The notes under the pieces are model-generated. The model ran no database searches, was not told the DNA's origin, and saw only the letters and a list, made by a program, of their open reading frames with translations. A stretch of 64,000 nt of DNA from assembly GCA_024707305.1 (NCBI GenBank), contig JANPZZ010000009.1:248001-312000 (forward strand), in the 5' to 3' direction. Positions 1 to 8,034 of the stretch are shown here, in pieces. Position 1 is the stretch's first letter, and each line of letters starts with the position of its first letter. The position numbers and the translations under genes are program-made. The DNA comes from Chitinophagaceae bacterium (GTDB lineage Bacteria; Bacteroidota; Bacteroidia; Chitinophagales; Chitinophagaceae).

Positions 1-1794
1 TCAATTTCATAACCTGTTGGGACATCCATGCGCAGCAAATAAGTTTCATCAAAAGTATAAGGCATTTCTACCGGGTAGAAACGATTGGCTGCCTTGAATG
101 GATTTTCTTTTCCAGGCTTCATTCAACATGGGGTTGAAATAAATGATATCTTCTTCTGATTCCGGAATTGAAAAATTATACTGCAATTTCACTGGCATCT
201 CTAGGAGTTCGAGTGAATCAACCACCGGATCTGCAACCTGAAATTCAGAAGGGAGTGATTTCTGTACTTCCGACATGTAATCTTTCAGACCCGATCCACG
301 AATTTTGCGACGGAGAACAGCCGATTCATAATATCCGGGTGTTTTCTGCACCGCTCCTAACATTCCACCCTTCTCATCATTCACCATTAATACGGATGTC
401 AGTTTGCTTTCCTGCAAAGCATCTGATGTCAATTCAAGTGGTGTTGCAGCAGCATCGATGATACGTGCATGACCGTTATAACACTCCGGGCTTAAGAATC
501 CAAAGCCAAGGTTTTGATTGGTTGCGTCGAGTAAATATTCTTTATCATCAACAACAATCCGGGAAATAGTATAATTGAAACGATCAATCAATGGATACAT
601 CGCATACGTATAGCCATGCGATTTGGTACTCAGGATTACAGGATCCGCGAAGATGCCTGCATAACGCATCATTGCGGTAAGGAGTAGATTAATTTCTCCG
701 ACCGCTCCACGTTTGGTGCGGCCAATTGTGCGGATATTTTCATTTGCATAAAGGCCGGCAGAACTGGTACAGGTAAAGTTTTTCTGTACATAAGTAAATA
801 TCCTTTTTGCAACTGCCAGTTGACCACCACCCTCTTTAATAATCGGATCAATCATATCACCGATCCAACCATTGTTTTTACCCAGGTCGCCGCCGAAATA
901 AGACTCCTCACGCAATCGCTTGGCCATTGCCTGCCAGTCGCCCATCACGTTGCGGTATTGTAAAGGTTCTTTGTATTCCGACAGTTGAAACTGAATTTGG
1001 GAAATATGGTTTGCAATAGAAGAAGTGAAACTTTCTTCTTTTAATACCGGTACATCTTTCATTACCCATCGGTGTGTTGTAACACCCGAGGTGAAGGTAT
1101 ATCTTTCTGAGGCACTGGTTCCACCGCTGGATATAACAGTAAAATTCCCGTGACTGTCTTTTTTGTCTTTAATATGCGGGGCGATGTATCCCTGCATCAG
1201 GAATACATAAGAGATAAATTGCGGAATGCTCACGCTGTATTCGCTCCACAACGCAGGATGTTCACCCTGGAAGATCCAGGGCTGCAGGTTAAATAAAAAG
1301 TCGGATTTAATTTTGTACTGGTATTCGATAATCGATCCTTCTTTTACATTCGGCAATGTGAATTTGCGCAAAACCCGGTTCTTGCTGAGCTTATCTTTGA
1401 ACACGCCTTTTTTCGCGTCGAGCTTTGTTTCTACTACTTTTCCATTCTCGAGATTATATGTATAAGCTTTCAATCCTGATAGTTCTTCTTCCTGATCTCC
1501 ATTTGAATATAGGGAAATTGTAACCGTACTTACATCCAGTGCAGATTTATTCAGGATATGTATTCGTTTGAAATGCACATGCTCCCAGGAAAACCAGCCT
1601 TTTGAGTTGCCCACAATTGCCGTTTCGCCAATATCAGCAATCACCACTGCAGCGGCTGAGCTGTCGATGGCGTAAACAGTTTGTTTAAAATCGTCGGCTT
1701 TAACATTGCCGAACTTTACATTTGTTTTATCCTGCGCAAATGCAGAAGAGCTTGCCTGTAACAGGCAAAGAAGGAAGATAAGGTAGGTTCGCAT
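1..1794 (-). CDS. DUF3857/transglutaminase-fold secreted protein, 3' end cut by window edge
   Basis: Residues 1-21 form a signal peptide ending SSAFAQ. An N-terminal DUF3857 beta-sandwich region is followed by a transglutaminase-like region around 'RGAVGEINLLLTAMMRYAG' and 'LLDATNQ'. The position where active transglutaminases carry the nucleophilic Cys reads Ala-Val-Gly, so the fold is probably non-catalytic, as I recall for many Bacteroidota members; the role is unknown. The continuous frame stops at 49 after an unrelated tail. Removing one T from the T4 run at 108-111 restores 'ENPFKAANRF' and 'PYTFDETYLLRMDVPTGYEI', the usual C-terminal region of this family, which then runs off base 1. 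The protein is therefore neither really truncated nor complete here. The start follows from the signal peptide. Divergent from queG across 255 bp in which I see no other gene. Confidence 0.8.
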
Positions 1795-2049
1795 GGAGTG
1801 GTGGTGGTTTAATGATTAATGAACCAGTTTTACGTAGGTGGCTTTCGAAATTATTCAGATCAGGGGCGGAAGGAAATTTCCTGTCTATCTTTCGTATTGA
1901 ATATTTTCGTCAGGTCTCTTTCTGAAATTTACTGAAAACCGTAAACGATCGACTGATTAATGGCTTCAGGGACAATTATAGAAAAAATATTCCAACTTCC
2001 CGATTCTTATCTTTACAATTTTGGGAATCGTTGTAACTAGTTAATAACC

Positions 2050-2994
2050 ATGTTGAAACCGACAATTAATACGGGTATCGTTAAGACCAAAGCCAAAAGT
2101 CTCGGTTTCGACTTTTGCGGAATCGCTGCTGCTGTTCCGTTGGATGATGATGCACGCAGACTGGAAAACTGGTTGAACAAGGGTTATCATGGAACAATGT
2201 CGTATATGGAACGGCACTTTGATATACGTGTCAATCCTTCGTTGCTTGTGCCGGGCGCAAAATCTGTGATTACTTTATTAAAGAATTATTATCCCTCACA
2301 ACAGCAGTCACCCGGCACGCCGGGTATTTCTAAGTATGCTTTTGGAAAAGATTATCATCTTGTTATTCGTGAACAACTGAATCAGTTTCTGGATGAATTA
2401 AGAACAGAGATTGGTGAAATAGAAGGTCGTGGCTTTGTAGATTCTGCGCCCGTTCTTGAACGTAGCTGGGCAACGCGCAGCGGGTTAGGATGGATTGGAA
2501 AAAACGGAAACCTGATTACAAAGCAGCAGGGTTCTTTCTTTTTTATTGCCACACTCATCACCGATCTTGATCTGGAGCCTGATGATGCTTTTGCAAAAGA
2601 TTATTGTGGAAGCTGTACACGTTGTATGGATGCATGTCCAACGGACGCAATTCTTCCCGACAAAACGATTGATGGCAGTAAATGCATTTCCTATTTTACT
2701 ATTGAATTGAAGGAAGCCTTCATGCCAGCTGAGTTTAAAGAAAAACTCGATAACTGGTCGTTTGGTTGTGATACCTGCCAGGATGTATGCCCATGGAACC
2801 GATTCAGCAAACCGCACCATGAACCCGCATTCACGCCAATAGCTGAAGTCTTAAACTTAAGTACCAAAGAATGGAAGGAGATGTCGGAAACAACATTTAA
2901 CCAGCTATTCAGGCACTCTCCTATTAAACGAACGAAATGGAAAGGAATGATGAGGAATGTGGGGAATATTAGAGAAGGAAATGTGGAGATGTGA
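2050..2994 (+). CDS. queG: epoxyqueuosine reductase QueG
   Basis: Catalyses the last step of queuosine synthesis, reducing epoxyqueuosine to queuosine in the tRNA wobble position, using cobalamin and two [4Fe-4S] clusters. Visible: the N-terminal DUF1730 region ('[12 protein letters not shown]'), the catalytic Asp region '[14 protein letters not shown]', the first ferredoxin motif '[16 protein letters not shown]' and the second cluster '[11 protein letters not shown]'. The 314-residue length is normal. The last residues ([13 protein letters not shown]) are encoded by the beginning of the family A word repeat, so the repeat has entered the reading frame and supplies the stop codon. Start ATG at 2050 fits the family N-terminus. 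Convergent with the barrel gene at 3275. Confidence 0.95.
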   Translation: MLKPTINTGIVKTKAKSLGFDFCGIAAAVPLDDDARRLENWLNKGYHGTMSYMERHFDIRVNPSLLVPGAKSVITLLKNYYPSQQQSPGTPGISKYAFGKDYHLVIREQLNQFLDELRTEIGEIEGRGFVDSAPVLERSWATRSGLGWIGKNGNLITKQQGSFFFIATLITDLDLEPDDAFAKDYCGSCTRCMDACPTDAILPDKTIDGSKCISYFTIELKEAFMPAEFKEKLDNWSFGCDTCQDVCPWNRFSKPHHEPAFTPIAEVLNLSTKEWKEMSETTFNQLFRHSPIKRTKWKGMMRNVGNIREGNVEM

Positions 2995-3277
2995 AAATGA
3001 GGAAATGTGGAAATAGGTGGCGACTGTGTGAACATGAAAATGAGGAAATGAGAAAATGTGTAAATAGTTAGCGAATGTGTAAATATGAAAATGAGAAAAT
3101 GTGTAAATGTGCTCGTTTTTCGTGATTTCAGAACATATTTTGGGAGCACTCTACAATCCTAAATATTTCCACATTTTCTCATCTCCTCATTTACACATTT
3201 TCACATTTTCTCATTTACACATTTTCTCATTTCCTCATTTCCTCATTTCCTCATTTCCTCCTTTCCTCATTTCCTCA
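2949..3277. repeat. family A word repeat with inverted arms between two convergent genes
   Basis: The left arm (2949-3109) consists of purine-rich words such as GGAAATGA, GGAAATGT and GAAAATGA in an 8-nt rhythm. The right arm (3163-3277) is the complementary set (CATTTCCT, CACATTTT). They flank a 53-nt core at 3110-3162 without the words. The left arm begins inside the queG reading frame. The right arm ends at the stop codon of the convergent gene (3275-3277). In both genes the 3' untranslated sense strand is purine rich. Transcripts through the block could fold the arms on each other. Confidence 0.85.
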
Positions 3278-4732
3278 AAAAAACACCCTCGTCCGTATAC
3301 CTGCATACATCAAATACTGCCTGCTATCATATTTGCTTTCGCTAAGTGGTGTGGCGTTCACACGGAATTCGGGGCCGATAGCGAATTTCACCGGGCCTTT
3401 GTTGCCGAACTGTATTGACAGCGCAGTGTTGCCGGCGACATTGAACCTTGTCAGCAGAGATTTGTCTTTATAATAAATTCCACTAAACGCAGAATCATAC
3501 ACCACTGCATTGCTGGCGATCAGATAGCCGGGCGCTGCGCCAAGTTCGAAGAAGATGGGCGTTTTGCGGCCGCGGTTCAGTTGAAATTCAACAGCTATGG
3601 GAGCTTGTACAAAATGATAACGGTTTGTATGGTCATAATACGCCGGACCATTATACACTGCACGTGCATCTACCAGATTGGAAGCAGCATTTAAGAAACG
3701 GATACTGGTGTCTCTGCGAATTCCTACCTTGATCTTTTCTGATTGATATTGATAACGTAATCCGGCCAGCAGGTTGATTTTTTGTGTCAGCGGAATTCGT
3801 GCTGATACACCGATGCCAAATGCAGGGCCATATTTACTTTCAGACGGAAGTACACGCATGACTCCAAACGACGCAGGTGGAGCAGTTACGGCGCTTCCCT
3901 GAAAGAGATCTACTGTTTCATGAAGGGTACCGATGCCTGGGAAAATTTCGTTTTGTCGGCGTCCCATTCCTGCCGACAGTTCTGCAGCCCATTGTATTTT
4001 ACGTTTTGCCACTTGCTGAGCTGTTGCAGTTGCGATATATGGTTTTTCAGTCGTCGGTTTCATTTCATTGGACGCAAGCGCGGAATCAATTTCCGGATGG
4101 CGCAGACCATCAGCATCGATTACTGCTTCCGTCAAACTGTGTTGCAGTTTCGCAATCGCATTCGTCAATAACTCTTGTGATCCTGCAAGATTTGTATTCA
4201 TACTTACAGCTGCAGAATTTTGATCGTAGGGATCGCTGGTGCTTCGCACAGCCGCATTCCTGTTCCGGGATGGCGTTTGGCGGCTTTTTGAACTTGCAGC
4301 CAGTTGCCCATTTGAATCGGAAGAACCTTTATTGTCGTTTGCAGCAATACCGCTATCACGGTCTTTTAATTCTCCATTAGTAACTGCAATACCCGTATTT
4401 TCATTTTGAGTTGAATTATCAGCATTTTCCAACACCTTCGGTTCTTTATCGGAAGAATTTGAAGAACTGTTGCTTTGAGCCTGCTGTTGCGAGGCTTTCT
4501 CTGTAGGCTGTTCGGTTGCCAGCCGGTTTTCGTGTTTGTTACCTGAATGTGGCGACAATAGCAACCAGCCAGCCATGCCTAACAGCACGGCGATGGAGAG
4601 ATAGGCAGCAATCCTTCGTCTCCTGCGTCGGCGGATGCTTACAGCTACATTTCTCCACACAGGTGCAGTGGGTTGAAACTGGAGATCGTCCAACCGTTCA
4701 CGAACCTGTTTCTCAAAACTATTTTCCTGCAT
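3275..4732 (-). CDS. membrane-anchored protein with C-terminal beta-barrel-like domain, sigma-factor partner
   Basis: 485 residues from the ATG at 4730-4732, which overlaps the end of the sigma factor gene by 14 bp; this is preferred over the longer in-frame start because residues then begin MQENSFEKQVRERLDDL. Order: a short cytoplasmic helix region, an Arg-rich stretch (RRRRRRR), one transmembrane segment near residues 40-60, a long low-complexity linker rich in Ser, Asn, Gln and Lys, and from about residue 240 an outer-membrane-beta-barrel-like region (alternating strands, 'FGIGVSARIPLTQKINLLAGLRYQYQ', terminal 'YAGIRTRVFF'). The topology, with cytoplasm-facing N-terminus and operon position, suggests an anti-sigma-like role, but no canonical anti-sigma zinc motif is seen. 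How a barrel-like domain attaches to an inner-membrane anchor is unclear. Confidence 0.7.
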   Translation of the reverse strand: MQENSFEKQVRERLDDLQFQPTAPVWRNVAVSIRRRRRRRIAAYLSIAVLLGMAGWLLLSPHSGNKHENRLATEQPTEKASQQQAQSNSSSNSSDKEPKVLENADNSTQNENTGIAVTNGELKDRDSGIAANDNKGSSDSNGQLAASSKSRQTPSRNRNAAVRSTSDPYDQNSAAVSMNTNLAGSQELLTNAIAKLQHSLTEAVIDADGLRHPEIDSALASNEMKPTTEKPYIATATAQQVAKRKIQWAAELSAGMGRRQNEIFPGIGTLHETVDLFQGSAVTAPPASFGVMRVLPSESKYGPAFGIGVSARIPLTQKINLLAGLRYQYQSEKIKVGIRRDTSIRFLNAASNLVDARAVYNGPAYYDHTNRYHFVQAPIAVEFQLNRGRKTPIFFELGAAPGYLIASNAVVYDSAFSGIYYKDKSLLTRFNVAGNTALSIQFGNKGPVKFAIGPEFRVNATPLSESKYDSRQYLMYAGIRTRVFF

Positions 4733-5279
4733 ATCGCGGCGTTTTCTTTTCGTTCGAGCTTTTTTCAATCCAGGTAATGAGCAGATTGCGGGCGCGTGCA
4801 TATTGCGAACGGGATGTACCGTCGCTGATGCCGAGCATTTGTCCAATCTCTACATGCGAGAAACCTTCCACGGCGTGAAGGTTAAATATAACCTGGTAAC
4901 CCTGCGGCAACTGGCGGATCATGTCGGCCAGTTCTTTGGCCTGCACCCGAACCGCGGGATCATCGTCTGCCACCGGATGTAGATACTCTTCAGTAAAGAA
5001 CATTTCCTCCTGGTATTTGCGGTTTCTCTTCAAATAGTTGAGAGCCGTATTTACCATAATCCTTCGGATCCAGGCACCGAGCTCACCCTCATGTTTATAC
5101 TGATTCAGGTGATGGAAAACCTTTATAAAGCCTTCCTGCAGAATGTCTTCTGCATCGCGCATGGAACGGGTATAACGATAACATACGCCCAGCATCTGCG
5201 GTGCATACTGGTCGTACAATTGCCGTTGTGCCTGTGGGTTACCCCTCAGGCAATCCTTTACCAATTTGAGTTGATCCAT
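4719..5279 (-). CDS. ECF-type RNA polymerase sigma factor
   Basis: 186 residues. Region 2 is seen in 'LYDQYAPQMLGVCYRYTRSMRDAEDILQEGFIKVF' (split here as 'LYDQYAPQMLGVCYRY' and 'DAEDILQEGFIKVF'), and region 4 in 'LPQGYQVIFNLHAVEGFSH' plus 'GISDGTSRSQYARAR'. This is the standard two-domain extracytoplasmic-function layout. It directs RNA polymerase to an unknown regulon. The start ATG at 5277-5279 gives MDQLKLVKDCLRG, typical of the family. The downstream gene overlaps its stop, implying translational coupling with the membrane partner. Its upstream region is bounded 58 bp away by a G-rich word repeat (5338 onward). Confidence 0.92.
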   Translation of the reverse strand: MDQLKLVKDCLRGNPQAQRQLYDQYAPQMLGVCYRYTRSMRDAEDILQEGFIKVFHHLNQYKHEGELGAWIRRIMVNTALNYLKRNRKYQEEMFFTEEYLHPVADDDPAVRVQAKELADMIRQLPQGYQVIFNLHAVEGFSHVEIGQMLGISDGTSRSQYARARNLLITWIEKSSNEKKTPRYAGK

Positions 5280-5337
5280 TCCGATTCAGCGAATTGACAG
5301 CTTGTGTAGCGAAAACGTTGCGTGGGGAAATGATAGT

Positions 5338-5601
5338 TGGGGGATGGTGGATGGGGGATGGGGGATGGTGGATGGTGGATGGGGGATGGGGGATGGGGGA
5401 TGACTTTCAAAAGTGCGGGAATGCTGCTCTTGCAGGTGGAAAGGGTGTACCTCTCCGCCAAATGTCATCTATCATCGACCATCCACCAACTCCCATCCAC
5501 CAACTCCCATCCACCAACTCCCATCCACCAACTCCCATCCACCATCTCCCATCCACCATCTCCCATCCACCATCGATCATCGACCATCGACCATCGATCA
5601 C
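5338..5601. repeat. family B/C word repeat with inverted arms upstream of the sigma gene
   Basis: The left arm (5338-5403) is a heptamer series GGATGGT/GGATGGG with several G5 runs. The right arm (5474-5601) is the complement, CCATCCACCAACTC-type words grading into family C words (CGATCAT, CGACCAT). The core at 5404-5473 is non-repetitive. The right arm runs to the stop codon of the DUF2911 gene (5598-5600), so that transcript would have a purine-rich 3' end. The left arm lies 58 bp upstream of the sigma gene. Confidence 0.85.
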
Positions 5602-6122
5602 CCTTCCACTCTAAATTTCACTTCTTTCGCACCCCATTGAATGGTTACGTTGCCGTCTTTGTTGATGTTATAGGTAAGTTTTTCGGAGAATGGCTCGGCT
5701 TTGCCGGCTTTGGCATTTACACGGAGGGCATCTTCTGATTCTTTGTACTCGTAGGCCCCCCACTGATCATGTACTTTATTGAAAATTAGCGTCCATTCGC
5801 CGCCATTGTCGATTACAAAAAAACCATATTTACCCGCGGGAAGATCACGACCCTGTACGCGAACGTCTTTGCTGGTTTCAAATACCGTGGCCGCATTTGC
5901 ACCGGCACGCCATACTTTTCCGGGCATCGGCTCCAGGTCGGTACCGATTGTACGCCCCTTTACTGAAGGCTGTCCGTAATTAATTGACACCACCGCGCCA
6001 CCTTTGAGCGTTTGTTTAGCGGATGCGGGAGGGCTTGCTGGCGGAGGCTTTGTTCCACCATCCTGAGCGGATGTAAACAGGCTGATAGTCATGGCTGTAG
6101 CCAATAAAATTGTCGCTTTCAT
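5598..6122 (-). CDS. DUF2911 domain protein, exported
   Basis: 174 residues. An N-terminal signal peptide (MKATILLATAMTISLFTSAQ) is followed by a Pro/Ala/Ser linker and the DUF2911 domain, recognisable by 'INYGQPSVKGRTIG', 'GKVWRAGANAATVFET' and 'LPAGKYGFFVI'. The family is widespread in Bacteroidota, thought to be periplasmic, and has no established biochemical function. The protein is complete; the stop codon at 5598 abuts the word repeat. It is separated by 78 bp from the next minus-strand gene (SRPBCC protein), with which it could share a transcript. Confidence 0.88.
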   Translation of the reverse strand: MKATILLATAMTISLFTSAQDGGTKPPPASPPASAKQTLKGGAVVSINYGQPSVKGRTIGTDLEPMPGKVWRAGANAATVFETSKDVRVQGRDLPAGKYGFFVIDNGGEWTLIFNKVHDQWGAYEYKESEDALRVNAKAGKAEPFSEKLTYNINKDGNVTIQWGAKEVKFRVEG

Positions 6123-6200
6123 TGAGATTAAGTTTAGGTTGGAAATTTCTTTGCTCGAAAAGAGTCAATAAAGCTACAAATTACCTGCCAGAGGGAATTG

Positions 6201-6737
6201 TTAATTGGATGACCGGTTATTAGCGATGACGCGCCGCAGGCGGTTCAGACCAACTTCCATCTGTGGGCCATATGATTTTTCCAGCAGCAGGCTGGAGAAT
6301 TTCTCCCAGGGATACCAGCGAAGCTGAAAATCCATGTACCACTGCACGGTGGTACTGTCGGATTGGGGATGGTGTATGATTTGCCAGCCATTGATCACCG
6401 ATTTGCCGCGCATTCCCTTCATCTCACAAATTAATTCGCTCGCTTCTTTTTTGATCCAGTTCACCTGGATGTTGTTTACCTCCAAACTGGCAGGCGAAAG
6501 ACTGTCGCCTCCGGTATATACAATAGAGCCTGTAGCGACAGAATCGAGAAAGGGATTCCATTCAGGCCAACGGCGCATATCTGAAATGGGTGACTCAATC
6601 TCCCGCTGGCTGGCCTTTACATTCATGGCGCGCGAGATCCGCACCCGCGATGGGAAGAACAAAGAGATTACAGTTATCATCAAAAAAATGACAAGAAAAC
6701 TGCCAATCAATAAACGCAACAGGTGAGCGATACGCAT
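6201..6737 (-). CDS. SRPBCC (polyketide cyclase-like) family membrane-anchored protein
   Basis: 178 residues. One N-terminal transmembrane helix (residues about 7-28, LLRLLIGSFLVIFLMITVIS) precedes a START/Bet v1-like domain, recognised from 'ISRAMNVKASQREIESPISD', 'MRRWPEWNPF' and the paired strands 'GWQIIHHPQSDSTTVQWYMDF'. The WPEWNPF signature is typical of Bacteroidota SRPBCC proteins. Members bind hydrophobic ligands, but the ligand here is unknown. The gene lies 51 bp after the ABC-2 permease on the same strand and may be co-transcribed with it. Confidence 0.78.
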   Translation of the reverse strand: MRIAHLLRLLIGSFLVIFLMITVISLFFPSRVRISRAMNVKASQREIESPISDMRRWPEWNPFLDSVATGSIVYTGGDSLSPASLEVNNIQVNWIKKEASELICEMKGMRGKSVINGWQIIHHPQSDSTTVQWYMDFQLRWYPWEKFSSLLLEKSYGPQMEVGLNRLRRVIANNRSSN

Positions 6738-6788
6738 AGCTGCAAAATTACGAGAATAAGATGTGGAGGCCTAAAGAGAAACTGCAGT

Positions 6789-7970
6789 TTATTCCCACCT
6801 GATCACACGAGCGAGAATAGCATAGGTAATCGCAATCCAGATACCCAATATCCCGATTTGTTCCCAACAATCCCAGAGGTGCAGTCCTTCAAAAGAAATC
6901 TTCCGCATACCATCATTGAATTGCGTAAGCGGCAGGAAATAAGAAAGCTGCTGCAACCATGCCGGGAAAACCGAAACAGGGAAGAATGTTCCCGACAACA
7001 TCATCTGCGGGAAACCAAATAAATTAATCAGCAGCGGAATAGAGGAATCTGATTTTACGGCGCTGCTGAATATCAAACCCACGCCCATTAAAAAGAACAA
7101 CATGATAATGGAAAACAACGTCATCTCCAGGAAGGTGATGAATCCACGTTGCAGTGTGAAATCAAGTAAGAAATGTCCAAAGAGAATTAATACAATTACG
7201 TTCAGCAATTGAAACGAAAGACGACTGATACCAATACCAATCAGGATGTTGATGCGCTTTACAGGTGATGCATAAAACCGTTTCAACACCAATTGTTCGC
7301 GAAGCGTATAAAATGTAAACGCTATACCGAATAATGTTGCAAATAAAATGGAGAAACCTATCTGCCCGGGTAATATAAAATCGATCTGCCGGTATTTTTG
7401 GCCTTCAGTAATCACGGGAGTTTCAAGTTTAACAATCTCCGCCTGGTCTCTTCTTACACCGGCTTCATACTTGAGTTTTATAAACTCGAGTATATGCATA
7501 AACATCGGAAAAGTATTGGAGCTGGCTGATGTACTGCGCACGGTAACCTGTAAACCAGCGAACCCCTGCACGCTGTCTGTCTTGCGAATACCAACTACAG
7601 CTGTCAACTGACCGCGTTGCAAATCCGATTCACGTTTTTCGCTTTCTGTATAACGTTTCAGATGCATGGCTTCATTACCTTTCAGTGCGCCATAAATTGC
7701 ATTGCTGGTATCGCTGCCATCTTCCATGGCAATGGCATAAGAACCACCACGACCACCGCTAAAAGCGCCAAAGATGAGAATGAATATGATGGGAAATAAA
7801 AGACTAAAGAAAACCGCTGCTGGCTGACCGATAATCGCTTTGAAACTGGCTTTGGTAATTGCCCAAATGGCTTTGGACTGACTATAATTGTTTGTGCTTT
7901 GCAATTGCAGTTCGTCTTTTATTGGGTGATTTGTTAGTTGCGAAATGATCTTTCCAATCATTCTTCTCAC
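6789..7970 (-). CDS. ABC-2 type transporter permease
   Basis: 393 residues. A cytoplasmic N-terminal region is followed by a first membrane helix (PAAVFFSLLFPIIFILIFG), a large periplasmic domain and five C-terminal helices (from 'IGFSILFATLFGIAFTFYTL'), the ABC2_membrane_3 layout used for export of drugs, lipids or polymers. 'LPGQIGFSILFATLFG' and 'NLFGFPQMMLSGTFFPVS' are typical. An ABC-2 permease normally has its ATPase next to it. None is adjacent here: the upstream gene is dnaA and downstream is an SRPBCC protein. It may use an ATPase encoded elsewhere. Substrate unknown. It is transcribed away from dnaA across a 64-bp gap that contains a strong hairpin. Confidence 0.88.
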   Translation of the reverse strand: MRRMIGKIISQLTNHPIKDELQLQSTNNYSQSKAIWAITKASFKAIIGQPAAVFFSLLFPIIFILIFGAFSGGRGGSYAIAMEDGSDTSNAIYGALKGNEAMHLKRYTESEKRESDLQRGQLTAVVGIRKTDSVQGFAGLQVTVRSTSASSNTFPMFMHILEFIKLKYEAGVRRDQAEIVKLETPVITEGQKYRQIDFILPGQIGFSILFATLFGIAFTFYTLREQLVLKRFYASPVKRINILIGIGISRLSFQLLNVIVLILFGHFLLDFTLQRGFITFLEMTLFSIIMLFFLMGVGLIFSSAVKSDSSIPLLINLFGFPQMMLSGTFFPVSVFPAWLQQLSYFLPLTQFNDGMRKISFEGLHLWDCWEQIGILGIWIAITYAILARVIRWE

Positions 7971-7987
7971 AAACCTCCTTAATTAAA

Positions 7988-8011
7988 TAAGACGCGCAAT
8001 GCGCGTCTCTG
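7988..8011. terminator. GC-rich palindrome between dnaA and the permease gene
   Basis: AGACGCGC-AAT-GCGCGTCT (7990-8008 within this span) forms a perfect 8-bp stem with a 3-nt loop directly after the dnaA stop codon. On the dnaA strand it is followed by TTATTTAATT rather than a clean T-run. It is therefore either a weak intrinsic terminator or a dispersed palindromic repeat. Confidence 0.55.
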
Positions 8012-8034
8012 TTCAATATTATTAACCTTCAAAA

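Noticed and set aside
2691-3418. Open frames on both strands across the word repeat between queG and the barrel gene
   Set aside because: The repeat has few stop codons. The translations are Phe/Ser/His-rich low complexity and overlap real genes.
5294-5740. Reading frames on both strands made of Met-Gly-Asp-Gly-Gly-Trp or Pro-Ser-Thr repeats
   Set aside because: They are translations of the heptamer word repeat in several frames at once. No start signals or family likeness.
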